From: Dokdonella sp.
Lineage (GTDB): Bacteria; Pseudomonadota; Gammaproteobacteria; Xanthomonadales; Rhodanobacteraceae
Assembly: GCA_016712865.1 (NCBI GenBank)
Contig: JADJQH010000002.1
Coordinates: 1-64,000 of the forward strand
DNA: 64,000 nt
Direction: 5' to 3'
The notes below the pieces were generated by a model. It had not been told where the DNA came from and made no database searches. It saw nothing but the letters and a program-made list of their open reading frames with translations. The translations under genes and the position numbers were made by a program. This document shows, piece by piece, positions 13,599 through 21,765 of the stretch (position 1 is the first letter of the stretch; each line of letters opens with the position of its first letter).

Positions 13599-14458
13599 GC
13601 ACGCGACGCGATCCCGAACAGGATCTCCAACAGCTGCTGAACGCAGATCGGGGCGACCTGGGCCACATCTACGACAAGCTCGCCCGTGCCGAGCCACCGC
13701 CACGCCTGGACCGGATCGTGCTCGGGGAAGCTGCGCGCGCCATTCGCAGTCAGCGTCAGCCGCGTGCGCAACGCTGGCTGGTCGGATTCGGGTCGGCCGC
13801 TGGAATTGTCCTCGCCGCAGGAATCGCCTGGCAGGTCGGTCAGCAAATGCAGCGGCAGGACGCTGCGGATACATCCTCGGACAGTGCCCGCAGCGTGATA
13901 CCCGTGCAGCCAATCAGCGCACCGGCCGACGTCGAGCGCGAAGCGGTGTATGCCCAGCCCTCCGCCGAAAGCGTCGCCGCGCCGCAAGCTGCAGCGCCAG
14001 CGAAACAGGAGTCGGCCCCCATGCGTGCGCGCCAGGAAAAACCCCGGCCTGCGCCACCTCCTGCACCCCCGGCTCCAGCATCGCCACCCGTCCCAATGCC
14101 CGAATTGGCAAAGCCGAAGGCGGACACGGCGCAGCCGGCTGCTGCCGAACCCTTCCCGGCTGCCGAGGAAAGCGCGGCATCTGCGGCGGGTGGCATCCTG
14201 CGCGAGCAAGCCGACATGGCGGCCGAGCCAGCTGCGGTTGTGGAAGAAAAGCGCGCCAGCGCTGCCAAGGCGCCTGCACCCAGCGCATCCATGCGCTTGC
14301 ATCGGAATATCCAATTGGATCCCGAGGCATGGCTCGGTGAAATCATCCGACTCGAAGAACAGGGTCGGCACCAGGAAGCCATCGAGAACCTGCGCCTGTT
14401 CCGCCGCAAGTATCCCGACCATGACCTGCCGGATGTCTTGCGCAAGCTCGATCCATGA
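13595..14458 (+). CDS. Ala/Pro-rich single-TM protein, probable anti-sigma factor
   Basis: 287 aa. The cytoplasmic N-terminus of about 60 residues (MSTRRDPEQDLQQLLNADRG, then DKLARAEPPPRLDRIVL) is followed by one membrane helix at about 64-80 (LVGFGSAAGIVLAAGIAW). A long Ala/Pro/Glu-rich low-complexity segment (about 95-225) is probably periplasmic, and a short helical end follows (LDPEAWLGEIIRLEEQGRHQ). Position and 4-bp overlap with the ECF sigma gene, plus this topology, suggest an anti-sigma factor. No ZAS-type HxxxCxxC zinc motif is seen, so the family is uncertain. It overlaps the next gene by 4 bp. Confidence 0.75.
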   Translation: MSTRRDPEQDLQQLLNADRGDLGHIYDKLARAEPPPRLDRIVLGEAARAIRSQRQPRAQRWLVGFGSAAGIVLAAGIAWQVGQQMQRQDAADTSSDSARSVIPVQPISAPADVEREAVYAQPSAESVAAPQAAAPAKQESAPMRARQEKPRPAPPPAPPAPASPPVPMPELAKPKADTAQPAAAEPFPAAEESAASAAGGILREQADMAAEPAAVVEEKRASAAKAPAPSASMRLHRNIQLDPEAWLGEIIRLEEQGRHQEAIENLRLFRRKYPDHDLPDVLRKLDP

Positions 14459-15054
14459 GTGTGTTGCACGCGCTGCGCAGGTCCGCGCAGTTGTCGCTGG
14501 AAATCCGCAAGAGTCGTTTCCTGGTCCAGGCAGAACGTGTTGATTCGCCCGATCAGGCCATGGCATCACTCAAACGGATGAGCGATCCGCTGGCCACGCA
14601 CAACTGCTGGGCCTGGCGCATCGGCGCGCTTTACCGATTCTCCGATGATGGCGAACCGGGCGGCACGGCGGGTCGTCCCATTTTCCAGGCCATCGAAGGC
14701 CAAGGCATGGACCGCGTTCTCGTGGTGGTGACGCGCTGGTACGGAGGCATCAAGCTTGGAACGGGCGGTTTGGCGCGCGCCTATGGCGGGAGCGCGGCGG
14801 AGTGTCTACGCCTTGCCGAACGGATTCCGTTGGTGGCGATGACCCGGATGCAGGTGCATTGCGAATTTGCGCTTCTGCCGCTGCTGATGGCCCGGCTGCA
14901 CGAGTTCCAGGCGCAGAAGGTGGAGGAAGCATTCGATGCACAGGGCGCACGCCTCAGCCTGCGTCTGCCACGCGATCAGGCAGGCGGACTGCGCGACTTG
15001 CTGATGAATCTGAGCAAAGGTCGCGCGTTTATTGAGCCGGAGCAGCCGGAGTAG
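14455..15054 (+). CDS. YigZ/IMPACT family protein
   Basis: 199 aa, family-typical length. The N-terminal UPF0029/IMPACT domain shows IRKSRFLVQA, THNCWAWRIG, FSDDGEPGGTAGRPI and VLVVVTRWYGGIKLGTGGL, the signature blocks of YigZ. The C-terminal small domain (DUF1949-like) covers about residues 130-195. The family is linked to translation control in eukaryotes (IMPACT); the bacterial role is unclear. Third gene of the sigma/anti-sigma run by 4-bp overlap, though functional linkage is not established. Its 3' end overlaps the convergent phosphatase gene by 26 bp. Confidence 0.92.
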   Translation: MSVLHALRRSAQLSLEIRKSRFLVQAERVDSPDQAMASLKRMSDPLATHNCWAWRIGALYRFSDDGEPGGTAGRPIFQAIEGQGMDRVLVVVTRWYGGIKLGTGGLARAYGGSAAECLRLAERIPLVAMTRMQVHCEFALLPLLMARLHEFQAQKVEEAFDAQGARLSLRLPRDQAGGLRDLLMNLSKGRAFIEPEQPE

Positions 15055-15772
15055 TGGACTGCAGCGGCAACGCAGGTGCGCCCAGATCGCGATCGGCATC
15101 GCCCGTGGATCCGGTGCGCATGTTCGCTGGAATATGGCCAACGTCACCCACCGAAAGCACCTTGAAGCGACCGTCCGCTTCCACCCGGATGCGGGTGATG
15201 CTGGCGTGGCCCGGCGACATCTCCAGCCACGACTTGGTATCCACGCCGAGCGCGCGGGTCACCAGATAGCGAATCACGTTGCCGTGGCAAACCATCATCT
15301 CGGTGCGCGGTTTTCCCTGCGCCGGTTTGAAGTACTCATCGAACACGCCATCCAGTTGCTTCTTGCACGCAGCCATGCTGGCCGGATCTTCCTTGTCCGC
15401 TACTTCCTTGCGCCAGGTGGGTGGCGTGCACTCTTCCAGTCCATCAATGATCGAGAAGCTGCGCCCCGGAAACTCCTGCGCGATGGCCGCCGCGGTATCG
15501 CGCGCACGCTGCATCGGGCTGACATACAGGGCATCGAACCCATCCGGGAATCCCACCAGGCGGGCACCGGCCATCTGTGCTTGTGCCACGCCGAGTACAG
15601 ACAAACCCGGGCCGAGCTTCTTGTCGGCATCGGGGTTGGGCAAGTAATTGCCATGCCGCACCAGCACGATGGTGCGCGTTGCCGATTCAGGGGGTGCACT
15701 CGTCTTGTCGGCAACTGCGGATGGGGTCGTTGCAATCAGCAAGACAAGCACAAACAGCATTTTCAAGGTCAT
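15029..15772 (-). CDS. Exported histidine phosphatase family protein
   Basis: 247 aa. Signal peptide at residues 1-21 (MTLKMLFVLVLLIATTPSAV, cut near VADK). The phosphoglycerate-mutase-like core starts with TIVLVRHGNYLPNP, whose RHG carries the His that is phosphorylated. YVSPMQRARDTAA supplies the second Arg motif, GLEECTPPTW follows, and MMVCHGNVIRYLVTRAL supplies the second catalytic His. A low-complexity tail ends in LQSTTPAAPAQ. Probably a periplasmic phosphatase; substrate unknown. Convergent with yigZ, overlapping it by 26 bp. Confidence 0.88.
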   Translation of the reverse strand: MTLKMLFVLVLLIATTPSAVADKTSAPPESATRTIVLVRHGNYLPNPDADKKLGPGLSVLGVAQAQMAGARLVGFPDGFDALYVSPMQRARDTAAAIAQEFPGRSFSIIDGLEECTPPTWRKEVADKEDPASMAACKKQLDGVFDEYFKPAQGKPRTEMMVCHGNVIRYLVTRALGVDTKSWLEMSPGHASITRIRVEADGRFKVLSVGDVGHIPANMRTGSTGDADRDLGAPALPLQSTTPAAPAQ

Positions 15773-15859
15773 TGATCACTCTCCAAGGCTGCGACAACGT
15801 TCAGGGGTTGAACTGACCGACCAACGTGACGCCGCTGTAGTTGGACCACGCGTACAGCA

Positions 15860-17671
15860 TCACATGCCAGGTTCCGCCTGCGGCGAGGCAATGACGCAGG
15901 TTTCCGTGCTGGTGGATGAAGTGGATCGGCAATCGTAAACCTGTTGGGTGGGTGGCGAACCCCGGCGAACATACAGATCCATGTCGCCCGTGCCACCGCT
16001 GCTGCTGAAACTGAGATTGGTCGCACCCGCGGGAACTTCCAGTGTGAAGTAGATGGTCCCGCCCTGAGTGTCGGAAAGCCCCGCAACCGGCACGCCATTC
16101 TGCAAGGGACCACCGCCTGGCGATACGACCACGTTGCGCACGCGATCATCGGACGCGCCATCGTCATCGGTCACGGTCAGGGTGACCTGGTAACTGCCGC
16201 CTACCGCGTAGCTGTGTTGTGGATTGGCAACGGTGGAATTGCCGCCGTCACCGAAATTCCAGGCATGGGAAACGATGCTGCCATCATTGTCCGTCGATGT
16301 ATTGGTGAAGCTCACATCGAGGCCATTGGCCAGCGAGCTGAAATTGGCCGTTGGCGGCTGGTTCGGCAGGGCCTCGAATCCGTGCGCAAAAATCAGGTCC
16401 GATGCCTGGCTGGTGCCTTTGGCCACTTCGCCGAGGAAGGCGAGGCCCAGCTGTGCGAACGGCACGCTGTGTTCGGCGCTATCGCCCATGTTGACCAACA
16501 GGTCATTCACGCTATGAATCTGCTGAAAATCATGCCCCATGCCGCCCCCCTCGAACACGAACGACGACGGATAACCAGACGATGTCCAGGATGCGTGATC
16601 CGAACAGGCATACCCGCACGGGCTGCTGCCGCGACTCATGCCCAATGGCGCCAGGTAGGCATCGAACAACTGGCCCATGAACGCATTCAAGGTTGAGCTG
16701 GTGAAGTCGTTGATCACCTCGATCTCGACCTGGCCTGGCTCGTGGTAGTTGGTCATGTCCAGTTGCAAGGCGCCGACCACGTTGACGCCATCCGCCTGGA
16801 ATGACTGGGCAATGGCCTGCGAGCCGTTCAATCCCACTTCCTCGGCGGCATAGCCCATGAATTTGACGGTGCGCTGCGGGCGGAAGTTGCTGGCCATCGC
16901 CACGCGCAGGATTTCGGTCAGGCTGGCAATACCGGAGGCATCGTCATCGGCACCCGGCGCGCGCTCGGTCGCCGGCGGCAGGTTGTCCACATGGTTGATG
17001 GAATCCAGGTGTCCACCCAGAACGACCACTTCATTGGGAAGCGTCGTGCCCTGGATGGTCAGGATCACCGAAGGCTGACCGCCACAGTCGCCGCAGGCGG
17101 TGAACAATTCGGCGCTGACATCACTGCGGCCATTGGCCAGAGCCAGCCAGGTATCGCGGATCCAACCTGCAGCTTCCGCACCCGTTGCACTTGCGTAGTA
17201 GCGGTTCTGGTAAGCCTGAAGGTGACTGATGGTGTTGTATATGTTCAGCTCGCTGACCTGCGGCAGCCAGGCGTTCACCACATTCGCGTGGTCGATGGTG
17301 TAACCACCCATGGGTTCAAACTGCGTGGCCTGCCTGCTGCGGTCATTGGCCAGGAAGGCTTCCGCAGCGGCGCGGCTCGGAAACGAGAAGAATCCACCAC
17401 AGCGGCGCTCTTGCAGGTGAACGTACCGCCCCAGCGCATCCACCTGCCCCGCATCCAGTTCGGCCAGCATGAGTGCATTGCCCAGGGCATCCACGCGTGG
17501 CGCGGCGGACGCATGCATATCGGGCATCCCCTGCCAGGTTTCCTGGGCAGTAATCACGAAACGCCGGGAGTCACTGTTGACAGGTGCGGCCACTGCGGCT
17601 CCCAACGCAAGCGCAGAACCCAGCATCAGGGAAGCGTGAACGTACCTGCCAAGCGTGTTGAATCGAAACAT
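15860..17671 (-). CDS. Secreted M28 zinc aminopeptidase with PKD and pre-peptidase C-terminal domains
   Basis: Start at 17671. Signal peptide at residues 1-29. The M28 catalytic domain has the full co-catalytic zinc set: His221 (VVLGGHLDS), Asp242 (PGADDDASG), Glu277/Glu278 (YAAEEVG), Asp305 (QLDMTNY) and His386 (QQIHSVND). Cys352/Cys356 (SPCGYACSDH) resemble the disulfide near the active site of Vibrio-type leucyl aminopeptidases. A PKD domain follows at about 430-510 (NFGDGGNSTVANPQHSY) and then a PPC domain (GDMDLYVRRG). The frame stops at 15860, but restoring one G in the GCGGAACC stretch near 15881 gives the normal PPC ending (TWHVMLYAWSNYSGVTLVGQ), stop at 15801 and 623 aa. Extracellular peptide degradation. 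Confidence 0.93.
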   Translation of the reverse strand: MFRFNTLGRYVHASLMLGSALALGAAVAAPVNSDSRRFVITAQETWQGMPDMHASAAPRVDALGNALMLAELDAGQVDALGRYVHLQERRCGGFFSFPSRAAAEAFLANDRSRQATQFEPMGGYTIDHANVVNAWLPQVSELNIYNTISHLQAYQNRYYASATGAEAAGWIRDTWLALANGRSDVSAELFTACGDCGGQPSVILTIQGTTLPNEVVVLGGHLDSINHVDNLPPATERAPGADDDASGIASLTEILRVAMASNFRPQRTVKFMGYAAEEVGLNGSQAIAQSFQADGVNVVGALQLDMTNYHEPGQVEIEVINDFTSSTLNAFMGQLFDAYLAPLGMSRGSSPCGYACSDHASWTSSGYPSSFVFEGGGMGHDFQQIHSVNDLLVNMGDSAEHSVPFAQLGLAFLGEVAKGTSQASDLIFAHGFEALPNQPPTANFSSLANGLDVSFTNTSTDNDGSIVSHAWNFGDGGNSTVANPQHSYAVGGSYQVTLTVTDDDGASDDRVRNVVVSPGGGPLQNGVPVAGLSDTQGGTIYFTLEVPAGATNLSFSSSGGTGDMDLYVRRGSPPTQQVYDCRSTSSTSTETCVIASPQAEPGM

Positions 17672-17799
17672 GGATGATTCCCAATTTGAGGACCTGCGCC
17701 GAGACTCCACCTCGAACACGAGGCACGGCAGCCAGAGATTATTGCATGCGACTGGCCAACCCAAGATAGCGCTGAACAAGCCGCTTCCGTTCGTGGAGA

Positions 17800-18216
17800 G
17801 ATACTATGTTGCCGTCCAACCAGCTCTGAGCAAGAGAATTCCGTTCGTGGTGAGCCCTTCAATTCCGTTCGTGGTGAGCTTGTCGAACCATGAACGGAAT
17901 CCTGCCAGATTCCACGCCCTTTTCGAGCGGAAAAGAGCGATACCTATCCCGGATGACAGGCCGGTTCCCCGGCCTGCCCTTCGGGCCAACGCTTCGCGCA
18001 TGTTCGCTACGGCATCCTGCCTACGCAGTGCGCTGCGCTGCATACTGGCTACGTTGCTCAAACCCGTTCGTGGCGAGCCCCCAAATTCCGTCCGTGGTGA
18101 ACCCTTCAATTCCGTTCGTGGTGAATCCTTCAATTCCGTTCGTGGTGAATCCTTCAATTCCGTTCGTGGTGAATCCTTCAATTCCGTTCGTGGTGAGCTT
18201 GTCGAACCATGAGCGG
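17800..18216. repeat. Composite repeat block: CCGTTCGTGGTGAG copies, 114-bp module, 24-bp tandem array
   Basis: This fills the gap between the M28 peptidase and the DUF1456 gene; no gene is seen. In order: a flanking module (ATGTTGCCGTCCAACCAGCT type) at about 17803-17835; two copies of TTCCGTTCGTGGTGAG, the second ending TGTCGAACCATGAACGG (17836-17898); a 114-bp module at 17923-18036 with a GC-rich hairpin (CAGGCCGGTTCCCCGGCCTG), nearly identical to 33112-33225; then an array of a 24-bp unit starting CAATTCCGTTCGTGGTGAAT, with exact copies at 18107, 18131 and 18155, diverged copies before, and a last copy at 18179 running into GTCGAACCATGAGCGG. Confidence 0.85.
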
Positions 18217-18289
18217 AATCATGGTGGCGCCTATTCATCCTCCAACCGGCCCAAGAATAGAGGGTGTGGTCAGCTCTACCCTCTAACCC

Positions 18290-18760
18290 TCACCCGCCGC
18301 GCACGCGCCGAGTCAGGCCCTTCAGGAAGTTGCGCAGCATCTGATCACCGCAGGCACGGTAGTTCTTATGCCCAGGCTGACGGAACAGCGCCGACATTTC
18401 CGGCTTGGTCACGGGAAAGTCCACCTCTTCGAAAATGCCGTGCATGTCTTCATCCTTGAGCTCAAAAGCAACCCGCAATTTCTTCAGCACCAAATTGTTG
18501 GTGATGCGCTTCTCGATGGCGCGCTGCGGATCGCCTTCCCTGCGCCCACGGGAATGGACGATCAAACCATCCAGGAAATGCGCAAGCACGCTGTCGGGAC
18601 ATTCGAGATAGCCGGGTTCCCCTTCCTTGCGCAGCATCGCCTGCGCGTGTTGCGCCTCCATGGGGAACGCGGCATCCGCCATGCGCGTGATCTCAGCCAC
18701 CTTGCGGTCGGACAGGTCGAGCATGTAACGCACGCTGCGCAGTACATCGTTGTTGATCAT
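18290..18760 (-). CDS. DUF1456 family protein (YehS-like)
   Basis: 156 aa from ATG at 18760 (MINNDVLRSVRYMLDLSDRK); the in-frame extension to 18799 is not supported by the family. Two repeats of the DUF1456 domain are visible: DVLRSVRYMLDLSDRKVAEI with CPDSVLAHFLDGLI, and NNLVLKKLRVAFELKDEDMH with CGDQMLRNFLKGLTRRVRG. That duplicated DxxLRxLR...LxxFLxGL pattern is the whole of YehS (156 aa in E. coli). Small cytoplasmic protein of unknown function. Confidence 0.92.
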   Translation of the reverse strand: MINNDVLRSVRYMLDLSDRKVAEITRMADAAFPMEAQHAQAMLRKEGEPGYLECPDSVLAHFLDGLIVHSRGRREGDPQRAIEKRITNNLVLKKLRVAFELKDEDMHGIFEEVDFPVTKPEMSALFRQPGHKNYRACGDQMLRNFLKGLTRRVRGG

Positions 18761-18928
18761 CAAAGCGGATCCCGAGGGTGGCCTGACAGTTCGCCGCACT
18801 TGGCGAGACTATCGCCTGCGGATCATGCAACACTTTTGATGTTGTTGGTCCAGCGAAACCCGGACGTGGTTCAGCAGGCCGATCCGCAACGGAATTCGTA
18901 AACACCGAATTGTCCCTGGAATCAGCGC

Positions 18929-20116
18929 ATGAATGGAAATGACCCCAGGTCCTTGAACCACATGCAGAAGGGCACGAGCTCAGGACTGGACATGCATCAG
19001 GTTCCCGGGTGCGTATGGGTTGGCATGCTGCTTTGGCTTCTGGCCTTGTTGGGCGGCTGCGTATCGCCACCGCAACGATCACCTTTGCGCACACCGGATG
19101 AGGTTCGTGCCCAGTTGGTTCAATTGATCCCGCCCAAAACGCCGGATCGCGCGGGTTGGGCTGCCGATATCCAGTCCTCGTTTCTGTTGCTGGATATTCC
19201 GCCGAGCACGGAAAACCTGTGTGCGGCACTGGCCGTCATTGCCCAAGAATCGACATTCGTGGCCGATCCGGTGGTGCCCGACCTGGGACGAATCGCACGC
19301 AAGGAAATCGAGCATCGCGCCGCTCAGCACCACGTCCCTGCCTTTGCCGTGGGCGTTGCACTCATGCTCAAGTCGTCCGATGGGCGCAGTTACGCGGATC
19401 GCATTGCCCGCGTGCGCAGCGAGCGCGAGCTCAGCGAAATCTACGAAGACCTGATTGGTCGCGTGCCTTTGGGGCGTCAGTTGTTTGCCGATTCCAATCC
19501 GGTACGCACCGGCGGACCCATGCAGGTGAGCATCGCCTTCGCCGAGCGTCATGCCGCCGACCATGCGAATCCCTTTGCTGCCGATGGCTCGATCCGCCAT
19601 GCCGTGTTCACGCGGCGCGGTGGTTTGTACTTCGGTATCGCCCACCTGCTCGACTATCCGAGCAATTATCCACGGCACATTTACCGGTTTGCCGATTTCA
19701 ATGTCGGCTGGTATGCCAGTCGCAATGCCGCGTTCCAGAACGCGCTCGGCATTGCCACCGGCGTGCCCCTTGCGCTTGATGGCGATCTGCTTGTTCCCGG
19801 CAGGCTCAGTGCGACTGAAGCGGCGGCCCGCACACTCGGGCCGCAGTTGGGTCTGGGTGATGCCGGCATTCATCGCCAGCTCGGGATGTCGGACGGATTG
19901 GCGTTCGAGGAAAGCGCGCTGTATCGCGGGGTGTTCGAGATTGCCGATCGTCGCAAGGGCAAACCCATGGCGCGTGAAATGATTCCGCAGATCCGGCTGG
20001 AAAGCCCGAAGATCACACGCAAGCTGACCACCGAATGGTTCGCCAATCGCGTGCAAGCGCGCTACCAGCGTTGCGTCAACCAGGGGTTTGCCGACATCCG
20101 ACAAACACCCGATTGA
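18929..20116 (+). CDS. DUF1615 family lipoprotein
   Basis: 395 aa from ATG 18929; later in-frame ATGs at 18962 and 18992 are also possible, and the one at 18992 (MHQVPGCVWVGMLL) puts the signal closer to the N-terminus. The lipobox LLGGC gives lipidation at the Cys followed by VSPP, so an outer- or inner-membrane lipoprotein. The body matches DUF1615: IPPSTENLCAALAVIAQES, LGRIARKEIEHRA, TGGPMQVSIAFAE, RRGGLYFGIAHLLDYP and YRFADFNVGWYASRNAAFQ. The QES plus GPMQVS blocks resemble lysozyme-like transglycosylase folds, but this is inference. Function unproven. Monocistronic by spacing; the next gene is convergent. Confidence 0.85.
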   Translation: MNGNDPRSLNHMQKGTSSGLDMHQVPGCVWVGMLLWLLALLGGCVSPPQRSPLRTPDEVRAQLVQLIPPKTPDRAGWAADIQSSFLLLDIPPSTENLCAALAVIAQESTFVADPVVPDLGRIARKEIEHRAAQHHVPAFAVGVALMLKSSDGRSYADRIARVRSERELSEIYEDLIGRVPLGRQLFADSNPVRTGGPMQVSIAFAERHAADHANPFAADGSIRHAVFTRRGGLYFGIAHLLDYPSNYPRHIYRFADFNVGWYASRNAAFQNALGIATGVPLALDGDLLVPGRLSATEAAARTLGPQLGLGDAGIHRQLGMSDGLAFEESALYRGVFEIADRRKGKPMAREMIPQIRLESPKITRKLTTEWFANRVQARYQRCVNQGFADIRQTPD

Positions 20117-20129
20117 TCGCCAAGGAATC

Positions 20130-21650
20130 CTACTTGCCCAGTTCGTAGAGGTAGTCGATGAAGGACATCACCGCACCGTCGTAGCCACGTACGGCGGGAT
20201 TGCTGGATTCGATCAACATGTACTCATCCGGTGCGTGGGCACCACTGCCGTGGCCGAGACCAAAATGTCCAGAGGCAAGATTGAGCGGCGGATTGGTGAA
20301 GATGAATCCCGGATACGAACCGGCATTGCGTGGCCACAGCGTCGGCTTGAGGCCAGCCGCCTTGAGCACCTTGACCTGCGCCTGCATCAGGCGCGAATCC
20401 GCGCTGGTACTGGTGGCATCGTAACCGCCGCTGACGTTCACCTCGATATCGCCGTACCCGTGGTTCTTCAGATGCGCCTTCAGCGCCGCCACGGCATCGT
20501 CGAAACGCATGCCGGGCACCAGGCGCATGTCGATCTTGGCCACCGCGCTGTGCGGCAAAACGGTCTTGCCGCCCGGACCTGTGTATCCAGCGACAAGGCC
20601 TTCGATATTGATGGTGGGTTGTGAAACCAGGCGCTCCATTGCCTGCTGCCAGGCGAGGTCGTCAATCCAGTGTGAGACGCCAAGCTGCTGCTTGTATTTG
20701 ACCTCATCACGCCGGGCAGCCGCCTCGGCCACCATGGCTTTTTCTGCCGCGCTGATGGCCGGTGCCTGCGGGTAATTGTCAACCGTGATCGTGTTGCCGT
20801 CTTCGGAGACCAGGGTGTCGAGCGCCTTGACCAGACGCCAGACCGGGCTGTCGACCATCGCCTTCAACGAAGAATGCACATCCTTGGCCGGTCCCCTGCC
20901 CCATTTTTCGCCGCTGGCAACGAGTTCGAGTTCGACGATGCCTTTTGCGCCCAGGCTGACGGTGATGCCGCCTTGCAGGTCCTGGCTTGCCGAGGGCATG
21001 AACACGCCGAGGGTTTTTGCGAGGGCCGCCTGAACTTCCGGATTCAGTGCCAATTGGCCGATGTGCGGAGAACCGATTTCCTCTTCACCCTCGGCAACCA
21101 GCACCAGGTTCACCGGCAGCTTCTTTCCTGCACCGCGAATGGCATGCAAGGCGGCCAGCAACGCCGACTGCGGTCCCTTCTGGTTCACCGCCCCGCGCCC
21201 CATCATCACCTTGCCAACACCGGGTTTGTCGATGATCTTCGCTTGCAGCGGCGGCGAGCTCCACTCGGCAGGATCAAACTGCTTTACGTCATACATGAAG
21301 TACAAGCCAACCGAGTGTTTCGCACCGGCATCGAGCATGGCAAACACACCCGGTTTGCCATCAGTCTGGATGATCTCGACCTTCTGGAAACCCGCTTCGC
21401 GAGCCAGCTTGGCCATGTAGTTGGCGCCTTCCTGCGAGTTCAGGTTTTCCGCGGCGATGGAGGGGAACGCAATCCAGTCCTGCAGGCGCTTGATGTTGTC
21501 CGCATGCTGCTGGCTGACCTGCTTTTCCAGGGCCGCCCGACCGGGCGTAGCCGCACAAACCGTGGCACTCGCAAAGACGAGGCCGCCCAGCAATGCACCG
21601 AAGGCAAGACCATGACCGCGAATTTTCCAGGCAGATCCAGGCTGACGCAT
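20130..21650 (-). CDS. Exported M20-family metallopeptidase with a substituted metal-ligand His
   Basis: 506 aa from ATG 21650 (MRQPGSAWKIRGHGLAFGAL); signal peptide to about residue 33 (ASATVCAATP). M20 catalytic domain: YFMYDVKQFDPAEW at 117-130, MGRGAVNQKGPQSALLAA, the Glu pair in AEGEEEIGSPH, and a C-terminal Asp/His block (GSGAHAPDEYMLIES). Residues 205-390 hold the dimerisation insert. The first metal motif, normally HxD, reads MYD (Met119-Tyr-Asp121). I have a recollection of MYD-type motifs in some M20 dipeptidase-like proteins but cannot confirm it here. Likely a periplasmic di- or aminopeptidase. Convergent with the DUF1615 gene, divergent from the amidohydrolase. Confidence 0.9.
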   Translation of the reverse strand: MRQPGSAWKIRGHGLAFGALLGGLVFASATVCAATPGRAALEKQVSQQHADNIKRLQDWIAFPSIAAENLNSQEGANYMAKLAREAGFQKVEIIQTDGKPGVFAMLDAGAKHSVGLYFMYDVKQFDPAEWSSPPLQAKIIDKPGVGKVMMGRGAVNQKGPQSALLAALHAIRGAGKKLPVNLVLVAEGEEEIGSPHIGQLALNPEVQAALAKTLGVFMPSASQDLQGGITVSLGAKGIVELELVASGEKWGRGPAKDVHSSLKAMVDSPVWRLVKALDTLVSEDGNTITVDNYPQAPAISAAEKAMVAEAAARRDEVKYKQQLGVSHWIDDLAWQQAMERLVSQPTINIEGLVAGYTGPGGKTVLPHSAVAKIDMRLVPGMRFDDAVAALKAHLKNHGYGDIEVNVSGGYDATSTSADSRLMQAQVKVLKAAGLKPTLWPRNAGSYPGFIFTNPPLNLASGHFGLGHGSGAHAPDEYMLIESSNPAVRGYDGAVMSFIDYLYELGK

Positions 21651-21765
21651 AACCTCACTCCCGTTGGTTGATGGAACAGGCAATGCCGGATTGCACACCC
21701 GGCCAGCCTGCGACGCAAGGCCCACGTATACTCGGACGCTTCATCTTGCCACGGGGAAAACCGCC

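Noticed and set aside
17655-18459. Open frames with repeated SFNSVRGE or PFVVNPSI peptides
   Set aside because: They are translations of the 24-bp tandem repeat in different frames; no ribosome site or conserved domain.
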